This document shows positions 25,714 to 35,208 of a stretch of 64,000 nucleotides of DNA, one piece after another. Origin of the DNA: Centropus unirufus (lineage: Eukaryota; Chordata; Aves; Cuculiformes; Centropidae); contig VYZI01000103.1 in the NCBI GenBank assembly GCA_013397695.1, forward strand, positions 1,734,439 to 1,798,438, in the 5' to 3' direction. The notes beneath the pieces are model-generated. The model made no database searches, was not told the origin of the DNA, and was given only the letters and a program-made list of their open reading frames with translations. The position numbers and the translations under genes were made by a program. How positions within the stretch are numbered: position 1 is the first letter of the stretch; each line of letters starts with the position of its first letter.

Positions 25714-28700
25714 CAAAAGTTTGCAGGACAGCAGGTAAGGAAGTTTTTAGCAATTATAAAGGATCACAAAATGAATACATTTCAAATGTTTTGCTGCTGT
25801 CAAGCGACCAGCGTTATCCTAGGACAAACAGACACAAGTGTATACTCTGAAACAATAACCTTTCTCTTCTTAGCACTGCAGGGGTTTTGGCTCAAGTATT
25901 ATGCCCAATTGTGGAAGCCAGATTTCCCAAAAGCTGTGATCAGTTTAAGAGAGTTGCGAGAAGAAGTAAGCAGAAGTCAAGAGAAGATGTCCTGTACTTT
26001 TTTTTAGTTTGTTGAGAAGGCTGAATGCTAACCTCCCAGTTTGCTGTGAAAGAAAGAAGAAAAAGGGTTTCTGCATCAGTGGTAGAAAAAAAATCTCCCT
26101 TACAACTTATATTGTAGTGGAGAGATAAGGTTGCGGTATTAGGAAGCCCTTCTCATGCCAGATGTAGTGAAGCGCTGAATAGTTTGCTTAGGGATGCCAG
26201 GACTGTTTGAAGGGTGATTTCAAAAACTTTGTTATCTTCCAAGAATTATGTCACAGTAATGCTGCCACTGGTAGAGAAATAAATAACAGAAGGGAGCAAT
26301 AGAGAACCCACATAATACTGTTGTGAAAACCAAACAAACCTTTGGGCAAATAAGTTTCTCTCCCACTCTCAAGCTGTTGGTAACTCTGCTGTGGAACATA
26401 CCAGGCAGTGTCCCTCCCAACCTGTGCCAGACAAGTGGCAAGGGCGGCAGGAGTTGCTCAATAAGAAAAGAAGTTCTTGGCAGCCCTTACAGAAACAAAT
26501 GTACCTGCACAATTTTGTTGGCTATTTCCGCCTTGCTTTATTCTGCAAATAGTAACAGCAGGTTGCACGACTGCCGGGACATGAGTATTTTGTTACTGGA
26601 TTCAATTTAAGTAGCTGAGGGCCATTGGCTTTAAAGGCATTTCAGGTTCAGGTTCTGGTTCCGGGTCCACGTGGGAAATTGGGAGGATTTCCATTTTTGT
26701 GAGAACTGACTTCCATCCTGACCACTTATATATTTCTTTCCCTGACCTATATTTTTCATCCATACACTATTCAGAAGGGAATATAGACTCTTCATAAGAG
26801 TCTATCTCTTAGAAGATAGCAGCATTCACAATTATCTACTAAAAAGTAGCAGATCCTTGTGTCTTTCTAACTTCTGGGTTTCTCTCCTTTACAGACAGCA
26901 ATTAACTCAATGTGGTTGTTTAAAGTTAAATGCTAGCATAAAATTTCTGCTAGCCATACTTAAAAATATATTTTACAGAGCTCAAAAACCTCCTTGTCAT
27001 TCATTCCCTTGAATAGCCCAGCAGCAATGATTTCCCCAGCCTGTTCTCAGGAAGTTTGCATTAAAACAGTATTTAAAAATTGGACTTTCTTTTTCTGGGT
27101 CACATCAAGTTCAGATAAACATAACATAACTTGATGAGACACAAAGGAGTTGTACAGCTCAGGCAGCTGGTATAATGCAGTTCAGCAGAACTGATGTTCC
27201 ATAGTCCTAGGATGTTTCCTGAATGTGTTGATAGCTACACAAGCATCAGTATTCCTGGGAGGAAACTACTGTCTTCTTATGGGCAACATCACTGAAGCTC
27301 TTGCACAGGATTGAGAGAGTGAGGGAAGAACGGAAAGGTCTCCAGCTCCCATGAACTGACTGCAAAGGATGGCTTAAAAAAGAGTCTGCGAGCAGTTATT
27401 TAGAAAGGATAGACAGCATTGACAGCATGTGAGGGGAACATTCCTTTTTGAGGATTATACTTGCTTCAGGAAAGCAGAAGCTGAGTACAGCTCAGCTAGA
27501 TGGGCACAGTCATGCCGCCTTTCAAATTCTCTGCTTAAGATAAGCAATGATAAGAGTTTTGCAGCCTCAGACACAGGGCTACCTATAAATGTTAGCGCTG
27601 TTTGATATTCTCAGGCCTGGCAGAGCAGAAAAGAAGGTCAGGATGAGGACACTGATCTTCTGTCAGTGCAGCGAGGCTGGAGCAGAATAGCTGTGGGGCT
27701 CTGGCATGTTAGGATTGAGTTTTGCTGGCATAGCTCTGTGAAAACCAAGAACATACGTAGAAGTGGGTGCTGCAGGCCAGCATTACAGCTCTGTGGGGAA
27801 GTCTTCTTTACGTACATGGCTTCCCACTGTATATAAATACTTAATTTTTCCTGTAATTGCAAAACACTACACTGATCACCCTCACCCATTCCACCCCTGC
27901 CCACACAGTTAGAAAAGACTCAGTGTGAATGAACATATCTTGCTGGGGGCACATTAGAGGTATTCTGGTTAACTTTTAGTCACGCTGCAGGAAACAAAAT
28001 CCCAATTTTAGCTCATGATTATTTCAGGTGGAAGCAATGTAAACTCCTTACTATTAAAAGTAAAAATAAAGAAGAATTCTTGTCCATGGTTTTATCTGGA
28101 AATTTAATCCCAGCTGTTTTCAGTGTCAGACCAAATATGGAGGTCTCCATGTCTATCTTTAGCATCAGATAAGAGACAGTCAGTCCACTCTTCTCCTTGC
28201 CTTTGGCTTTTCTCTTTTAAGGCAAATGGTAACAGATTCTGAAATATGCCTTACTTAAAACTTGAAGAAGAAAAAGCTTCTGGCAATTGAAGGGCACAGT
28301 CCAACCAGGCACCAAGAGGGCAAAGGGTTGATAACTGGTCATTACTCGGGGAAATTTCTCTTGTATTTGCCTCAGTGATGCTATTTTGGTGTTAAAGCAT
28401 TCTGATTTTATGGAGTGATCTAACAATACATATAACCCTGCAGGTTGTTGCTGTGTTCCCAAGCATATTATCTACCTGTTTAATACCTCTTTCGGGATAA
28501 AAAATGATTGCATCAAAACACATAGCTTTCTGTGATGAAAACAGTAACCTTATCTTACTGTTTGGAGGCCACAAAAGTGTCTGAGGGGTTCTTGGCTTTG
28601 TGTCTGTTGGTTCTGAAATGACCCATGTTGTTTTCTGGCAGCAGAGAGGAAGAAAATATTTGCATGTCTCCTTGCAAAGAACTCACAGTACAGAGCAGAA

Positions 28701-29769
28701 CCAGACTAAGAAGCAGCAATGGCCAAACAAGAAAGTAGACAAATAAAAATGCAAGACTGGCTAATATAAACAGCATGTCAAGAGGGAAGTAACTTTGCTC
28801 AATTTCCATTTAGCACCAGTACCTCTTAGTTTCCTTTACTTTCTTCAATGTGGGTTTTCCCTGCAGTTCTCTTCCAGTACCAGTGACCATGAAGGCTTGG
28901 TCACATGAATCTGGACCCACTCCCTTTCTGGAACCCCTCTAATGTATGAATTTATACCCTCAGATTTTCTTTATTTTCTTTATCTCTGTTATTAGTCACA
29001 GGGTTAGCCAGTACTTAAAATGCCCTCAACGCAATCGCCACTTCCTGTTCCAAGGAATAACATTAAGTGTTGTATGGCATGAGTAAGCAGGCCTGGCCCT
29101 TATCAAAGTGATATGCCCAGAAAGTAGGAAAACCACAGTTTCTCAGTCATTTGTGTGGATGTCATAATGTCTGAGGGTGGAAAACACTAGGCAATTACAA
29201 CAGCTCCTTCTGCCTGCAGTGGGACAGGTCCTGTGGGTCTGCCTGGAGCTCCACAGAAAGAACAATGTGCTGTTTAATCAGTTATAGAATTGACACTTGG
29301 AGGGGAAATAAAAATCAGTCCCAGAAAGACTAGGGGCTTAGTGATCAAACTATTCTGCAGTTTTCCTTGTCCATCTCTACATTACCAAAGGTTTTTGAAG
29401 ACTGTCCTATCGCCCCCTATGGTCTTTACTGTCAAGTACCTTAAATAACCCTTCAGACACATGTTGGGAGCGAGAACCCCTCAGAAAATTTCACTTTTCT
29501 CATGTCACTGGGCTGAAGCTGCTTATCAAAATGATATCTTAATTTAACAAGGCCAACTGTACCCCTGTTGTGCCTGTGAATGCAATAAGAAGCCCAAGAG
29601 AAAATATCTGTATAATGGTTATTGGGGTTTGCTTGCTGTGAAAGCCAGAGAGATGTAAACTCACATCTGAAGAAACAGACATGGAAGAATTACTAATAAG
29701 TTAGGAAGATCCTGCCTTAGTTTTGATTCAGGTGCTTTATTTCAGTCATCATTTTGTGGTTCTCAGGGC
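25714..29769. other. Intergenic DNA, no gene recognised
   Basis: Nothing coding can be supported. A perfect 10-bp stem with a 3-base loop lies at 26783-26805 and is followed by a second imperfect stem. A short GGTTC-type iteration sits near 26645-26668. Other frames are short. Confidence 0.5.
26783..26805. repeat. Short perfect stem-loop (10-bp arms, 3-base loop)
   Basis: The arms 'atagactctt' and 'aagagtctat' are exact reverse complements around 'cat'. An imperfect second stem follows immediately (about 26802-26819). Stems of this size do arise by chance over tens of kilobases, so no function is implied. Confidence 0.6.
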
Positions 29770-29853
29770 CTGGGCTGAGGGGTTTGGCAGGACGATTGAG
29801 TGGATAATCAATATTACAAATAAGATTCATACACCAAAAACTCTTTGTGAAGC
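29770..29853 (+). repeat. Inverted repeat, left arm (84 bp)
   Basis: This arm begins 'ctgggctgaggggtttggca' and matches the reverse complement of 31189-31272 over its full 84 bases with three mismatches. The flanks outside and inside the arms do not match. The arms are separated by about 1.3 kb that includes a small GC-rich island. Possible readings are the terminal inverted repeats of a non-autonomous transposon, two copies of one short repeat in opposite orientation, or a recent inverted duplication. Confidence 0.85.
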
Positions 29854-30469
29854 AGAAAGGGTGTCTTCCAACACTTCTCTAGATAGTCAGTTCTTAAAGA
29901 TTGTAAAAATAAATGCTACTTGATGGCTTCGTCTGCTCAGTGCCCCTTGGCAATCTGGGGAATGAGATGCAGAATAGACAGTGCTCAGGGGTGGTCTTCC
30001 ACACCATCTCTGACCAGGACATCAGCTCAAATCCAGAGGAACTAAGAGAATTAAGAGTTGTTTCAATTTGTTGTCTTTTTTTCCAATAACACAATAAAAT
30101 CTCATATTTATTTATACTATCTACCAACCTAGGGAGATGTAAGAATGTTTCTATCTCAACAGTCTCTTTGGACTTTAATTTCTAACGTGCAATTTTTGCA
30201 AGGCATTTTTACCTGTGTCGTCTCTTAGGAACTGGATCTGTGACTGCTCAATTCAACTGACTCCAAGTCAGTATGGTAACAGGCGGTTGGGGTTTTGGTC
30301 ACAGCACTGCTGGGCTTTAAGTAAAGTGGTGCCAGCAGTCCCTACACATCTCAGGGAAGTAATCTTTCTGTGATCTACAGCACTGTAAGAGTCAAACCAG
30401 CATCCTTTTGCATGTCAGAGGCTGTTGAAGAGAGCAGTGCTTTAGTCAACTGCAGCAGAAACTCCCAAT

Positions 30470-30860
30470 TGTACCCACCTCGGAGAGCCCTGTACTGAAG
30501 CTCTAGGAGAAGGGCCAGCTGCGCAGCTGCCCCTCTGGTTAAACCTCACATTGATGCATTCCCGGCCTGCCAAGGTCCCTCCTGCCTGCATGTGCTCCTT
30601 CCCACCCGTGGGCTGCCAGGAAACCCCGAAGCAGCGCCAGCTGGAGGAAGGTAGCCGGGGCTGGAGCACCCTCTGCAGGGACCTTCAGCCCATCTCCGCG
30701 CCGGCCGCCGAGCTGCCTGCTTGGGCAGGGCGACTGCCAGGAGGCGGCCATCCCGCCCAGGTTTTGCTTTGCTAAGCTTCAGCTCGAGGACTGGCAGCAG
30801 TGGGAACTGCCGAATGCCCTCTCTGCTGGGAGGGAATGCGAAGGGCTTTCTTTGGAAGAG
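30470..30860. promoter_or_regulatory. Small isolated GC-rich, CpG-containing island
   Basis: GC content rises clearly above the surrounding AT-rich DNA, with several CpG clusters such as 'ctccgcgccggccgccgagc'. It lies inside the loop of the 84-bp inverted repeat. It could be an orphan promoter, an enhancer, the remnant of a GC-rich exon, or GC-rich cargo of an element. The open frames crossing it (for example 30546-30914 on the minus strand) are probably composition-driven. Confidence 0.35.
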
Positions 30861-31188
30861 GGTAGAGCAGAATGATGGCGGAGATGCTAACCCAAAATGT
30901 TGATTATTGGCCAACCTCTTTGCAGCATAAAGGCCTCTCTGATTTTAATGTTTTTCTTTTTTTTTTTCTATTAAAAACAAGGTGCTGTAATTGCAAAAAA
31001 AGAATTTATTATTACTATCTGACATTTAACTGAGTTGTAGGGTCTCTGATTGCTTTTGTGAAAGTTCTCCCTACCAAAATGATCGTGGTAGCTGTCACTT
31101 TACCCAGCTGAAGGCCTCATATACAATGGGCCCCTTCATATACAACGGGCTCAGCTTGAAAATGTGCTGTAAGTAAACAGAAATTTCA

Positions 31189-31272
31189 GCTTCACAAAGA
31201 GTTTTTGATGTATGAATCTTATTTGTAATATTGATTATCCACTCAATTGTCCTGCAAAACCCCTCAGCCCAG
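31189..31272 (-). repeat. Inverted repeat, right arm (84 bp)
   Basis: Reverse complement of 29770-29853 with 81 of 84 positions identical. An imperfect 8-base direct repeat lies just outside both arms ('tctcaggg' at 29761-29768 and 'tttcaggg' at 31276-31283). It is a weak hint of a target-site duplication, but it is not flush with the arm ends. Confidence 0.85.
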
Positions 31273-33270
31273 AAATTTCAGGGTTTTCATTTAAGTGCCA
31301 TCTGTGGCGCTGAGGACTAGACTCCATATCCGATGAAAATTTATTTTGAACATCATTGATTATGGTCACTGGCAGGAGAGCACAATCTCCTGTTCTGATG
31401 GCCCTCAATGTGTAGGGCAAACACTGTTGAGATAGTGTTGAGAGGCTGTCGGCTAGCTGCATCAATGGAGACTTACAATAAACTAAACTTTACAAAATAA
31501 TGAAACTCAGCAGCAATTCTAAAGAGGATATTTTAAGGATCACAAAATTAGTTGTGTTATGGAGTTTGTTCAGGGAAGGAAGGCCCTGTAAATGTGGCAC
31601 TTGGCTGTCATCTGTAGAGGCAAAACCAAGGCATGAAATCCCCTGAAAATAAGGAAGGTACTCTATGACAGCATTCAGCTTGGATTCCTGAGCCTGCTGC
31701 ATGAAAAGGAAAGGTAGAGAGGGATTTTTGTCAAGCAAAGGGTAAAAAAGTTAGCCTGTCTTAGATACATCAAATTAGGTGTATCTAGACTTTTATCACT
31801 AAAACAGGTGAACAACCCAGTTCAGAAGTCTTTTTTTGTTTTGCACTTATCAGTGGCTTTCACCATGCACATTTCAACACAATCACTTCTTGCACTTTGG
31901 GATCACAGCCCTTGTAAGCCCTCTTTTCTGTCTGAATTGGAAAAGCAGCTCAAAGAACTGCCTGCTCAAACAGTTATGTCAGCATTATAACACCCCGTGA
32001 TATGTTTGTTCTCAATGCTGTATGTGCCTGATTTATATAATTGCGAGGGAAGCTCTTAGTTTCATTTAAAAAATAAAGTTTCCACTTCACGTGGCATAAA
32101 AAGGCAGAAACAACTGAACCATGAACAGCAGTTCAAGATTTGTAAGTATTGTTATATATCAGGAATCTACGTTCCATCCCCTTTAATGCTTGCATTTTGA
32201 AATTGTGGCTCTTCCTGAAGTCAGGGTATATGTTGGGTTACTGTTGAGAACGCTCTGCTGCTGCCTGGCTAAGTTATGGCCCTCAGGTATAACAGGCTGT
32301 AGCGAGGCTCTTGGGGTTGTTTGAAGAGCTTTTTAAAAATACTATGCCATGCTGCCTTTAATCTATTTATATTTGCTATTAAACTTCTCTCATCAATGGC
32401 CCTATTCACTGTTGCCCTGATCTTTGTGTACTTGGTACACAGTCAGCATAAATGTCCTTATATAACTGAGTCTGTATTCATAGAACACAGAGTGCTGTTC
32501 CCATGAAAAACTCTAGGAAAGTAAAAGCCCATTTTTCTTACGGGTGTGTGGAAGTACAAACTCTAGTTAAATAGACCACCAGTGAAAATCCAAACCATTA
32601 TCTGATCAGCAATTGTTAGGAAATGTAATACCATTTTTAAAGCTATCTTCACACCCTCCCCCCGAATGGTATTCAAAGTATTTCATAAAATATAATGAAG
32701 CCCAGAATTTTTATTTCCATTTCATTGGCAGAGAAATGGAATCATGCAGGTTGTAAATTACTTATCCAGAGGGAAGTTAATAAGAGTTGTTTAAAAAACA
32801 CAACTTCTGCGATCAAGCTGCCTTTTGTTGTAAAAGGAAAATAAAGAACCCAGTATATGCTACACAGCCTGAATGCTAACCATGAGAACTGTGATATAGG
32901 ATATGGGCACACCGTGCTTCCCTCTGTTTTTCTAGTGAATTGCCGTTTTTAAGTTCACACCTGGTGCCTTAAGGCTCAGTCCTTAGCCTGACAGGCTCGA
33001 GTCCGGACTGAAATTCCCAAACCCATGGGCCACAGTGCAACACACTCTGCTGTGCAGCCGGGCTCGAGGCCGTCTTCGTGGCTGATGCAGCAGCACAGCT
33101 CCGGGAAGACCCGAGTTCTGCAGTTACAGATCCCTGCAGGGCATTTGACCTCATGGCGTCGAGGAAAAGCGAGATACCCTGCATTTGCTCTCTGCACTCC
33201 TCCACCGTATTCAGGGAAGCAGCAAAGGGCAGGGGGTACTTAAAGGATTTGAAGGGGGTAAGAAGCGCAG
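31273..33270. other. Intergenic DNA upstream of ACCS, no gene recognised
   Basis: Mostly AT-rich. On the minus strand one frame is open from about 31738 to 31235 apart from a single stop at 31490-31492, with an acceptor-like 'ccttttcatgcag' inside. I recognise no family in it and treat it as unproven. Nothing else is notable until GC content rises near 33270. Confidence 0.45.
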
Positions 33271-33596
33271 TGACGCGACGAAGTGTTTGGGCTGTGTACC
33301 CGCTGCCAGCTGGGCTCTCGGGGTGTGCGAGGGGAGGCAGCCAAAGCGGACGCATAAGCGCTTCTCTGGGCTCCAGGGACCGCTCCTTGTGCCCGTCCCC
33401 GACCCCTGCCCGCGGGCTGCCGCGCTCAGCCCCGGCCCCACCACCGCCCCACGGAGCCGCTCTGCCGGCGGGGCAGCTCTGCGGGGGGAGGACCAGGCGC
33501 TCCGCCCCATCCCCGCCCCGTCCAGAGGCGGAGGCTGGCGTTCGGCCGCGGGCGGGGCCGTGCCGAGCCGTGCCTGGCGGCCGCGCTGGCGCGACC
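33270..33596. promoter_or_regulatory. ACCS: CpG-rich island, distal part of the ACCS 5' region
   Basis: Very GC-rich with many CpGs and GC-box-like 'ccgcccc' words. It ends abruptly at 33597, where an AT-richer segment that recurs upstream of EXT2 begins. Long frames through this block (for example 33078-33674 on the + strand) are expected from GC-rich composition and are not taken as genes. Confidence 0.6.
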
Positions 33597-34060
33597 AGTT
33601 ACTGTTACAAAGTACAAAGAGTTAAATATTTTTTACTTAAGCTAAAGTTTCATCTAAGCAACTGTGTTCTTTGAAAGTTAGACGGAGTGTCCCTCTGATA
33701 CCACGTTTTCTTTAAAACGGTGTTTCCCAGCCCATTCATTCACGGTCTGTGCTGAACAGACGTCTCCTCTGGGATCACGTCTGGAGTTTTTCCCTATCTC
33801 AAAGGCAAAGTCAGGCAGAGGGCTGGAGCCAGCTCCAAACTAGCGACAGTTTCGATTGTTGCGAAGTTGCATAACATTAAAATTAGACCTTGCAAAGTAA
33901 CAGAATGTGCATAGGATTTCTGGGAAAATTGTACATCCCGCACGTAAGCGGGAAACGCACTCTGTAACCAGCTCTTGTCTCGCTTCCCACGATTGACGGG
34001 GGACGCTTTTGCTTTCTAAAACTCCAAAACGAGTCTTGGAGTTTTATCTGCCGGCGTTGT
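33597..34060 (+). repeat. Duplicated promoter-proximal element, copy A (upstream of ACCS)
   Basis: This block is homologous to 53879-54270 in the same orientation. Shared landmarks, in order, are 'agttact' at the start, 'ttaagctaaagt', 'taagcaa(c/t)tgtgttcttt', 'aaaattaga(c/t)cttg', 'ctgggaaaatt', 'cagctcttg' and 'ccaaaacgagt'. The two are diverged, with many substitutions and several indels, and copy A carries extra sequence near 33740-33870. Near its end copy A also forms an 8-bp stem (aactccaa/ttggagtt). It lies immediately upstream of the GC-rich sequence and gap before ACCS exon 1. Confidence 0.8.
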
Positions 34061-34103
34061 CGCTACCGGTGCCGCGCGGTGCTGGGGCCGGGGCCAACAG
34101 GGC

Positions 34104-34194
34104 NNNNNNNNNNNNNNNNNNNNNNNNNNNNNNNNNNNNNNNNNNNNNNNNNNNNNNNNNNNNNNNNNNNNNNNNNNNNNNNNNNNNNNNNNNN
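34104..34194. other. Assembly gap of 91 N
   Basis: The gap interrupts GC-rich DNA between the duplicated upstream element and the ACCS first exon, so part of the core promoter is probably missing. A similar gap lies at the EXT2 promoter. Confidence 0.98.
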
Positions 34195-34571
34195 AAGCGT
34201 TTGGCACGGGCTAAAGTTATCCCGGAATAAGGCTGCACGCATGTGCGTCACCCCGGATGTGAACATGCCGGCCCGGCTCCCCGCTAGCTCGCTCCGCCCG
34301 GCTCTAGCGGAGGGGCTGAGCCGAGCCGTGCCGGGCTGAGCTGAGCCGGGCTTAGCTGAGCCGCGCTGAGGCGAGACGAGCCGAGCCGCGCCGGCGCCGC
34401 TCGGACCGGCAGGGGTGGGGGAGGCAGCGCCCCCGAGGGCCGGGAGCGCCCTCCCCGCGGGGCCAGGGGCAGGTGCGGGTGCTGTCCGCACCGGGTGCCC
34501 CTGCTACCCCTTCCCGTCGCTGTCCCCGCGGGTCCCGGCCGAGCCCCCCGTCCTGCCGCGGCCCGGGAGCG
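34195..34571 (+). promoter_or_regulatory. ACCS: ACCS core promoter and 5' UTR region
   Basis: CpG island sequence between the gap and the start codon. Visible candidate sites are a CRE/ATF half-site-like 'gcgtca' at 34245-34250 next to an ETS-like 'ccggatgt' at 34253-34260, and GC-box words. The transcription start cannot be placed from sequence alone. No TATA box is evident, as is usual for CpG-island promoters. Confidence 0.5.
34314..34398 (+). repeat. Iterated GAGCCG/GCTGAGCCG short repeat
   Basis: About 85 bases made of imperfect repeats of 'gagccg', 'gctgagccg' and 'gcgag' units, lying about 200 bases before the ACCS start codon, probably within the promoter or 5' UTR. Such GC-rich iteration can fold stably or vary in length. 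Confidence 0.7.
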
Positions 34572-35208
34572 ATGGATTTCCGCGGGAAGAAGTACGAGCG
34601 CGGCAGTAACTGGTCGGACCCCGAGGTGGTGGAGCTGCTGCAGCTCTGGGCCGACGAGTCGGTGCAGGTGGAGCTGGAGAGCTGCTTGCGCAACCAGCAC
34701 GTCTTCAACCGCATCGCCGAGGTGCTCAGGGAGAAGGGCATCCACCGGACGGGCGACCAGTGCCGGGAGAAGATCAAGAAGATGAAGCTGGAGTACCGGC
34801 GCATCAAGGACAACAGCAAGGCCCCGCGGGGCGGGCGGACGTGGAAGTTCTACGAGGTGATGGACCGGGTGCTGACCAGCCGGCCGGCCCTGGCCTACGG
34901 CTCCCTGGGCGGCAGCATGATGGCTCAGCAGGTGCTGCCGGGCACCATGGTGGAGAGCTACCACCACCAGTTCGCCTCCTCCGCCCTGCCCTTTGGGCAC
35001 CCCCAGCACCCTGAACTGATGGAAATCAAGTGTGAGGAGGTGAACTCTGATGAGCACTGCTTGACCCCAGAGCCCCCACCTTCCATGTCCTACCAGCAGG
35101 GCTCCCCTGAAGAACATGAGATGCAGAGAGCCTTCTTGGAGAGGTCCCAGAATGACTCTCCCATCTCCAGGGTGGAGATCCCCATTGAAACCAGTGTTTC
35201 ACCTTCAG
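34572..35208 (+). CDS. ACCS: ACCS coding exon 1: Myb/SANT-like domain
   Basis: Encodes residues 1-212 plus one base, ending at a GTAGGG donor. It carries the conserved tryptophans W14, W26 and W91 and the basic recognition stretch around QCREKIKKMKLEYRRIK. This is the pattern of the trihelix-like Myb_DNA-bind_4 family seen in ZSCAN20, ZSCAN29 and MSANTD proteins. A linker rich in P, S and Q follows. Reading on into the intron adds a frame that stops at 35309, which could give a short form. Confidence 0.85.

Noticed and set aside
30546..30914. 122-codon minus-strand frame over the GC-rich island
   Set aside because: Its composition follows the island; there are competing frames on the other strand and no family resemblance.
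1..33000. Exons of ALKBH3 or C11orf96, the neighbours expected upstream of ACCS
   Set aside because: No frame resembled either protein, and the known gap between these genes and ACCS in other species could place them outside the window.
33078..33674. 198-codon + strand frame upstream of ACCS
   Set aside because: It lies in a CpG island with overlapping frames on both strands. It is rich in P, A, R and G with no domain, and it crosses into the duplicated non-coding element.
34284..35117. 277-codon minus-strand frame
   Set aside because: It is the antisense shadow of ACCS exon 1 and its GC-rich 5' region, with low-complexity composition and no recognised family.
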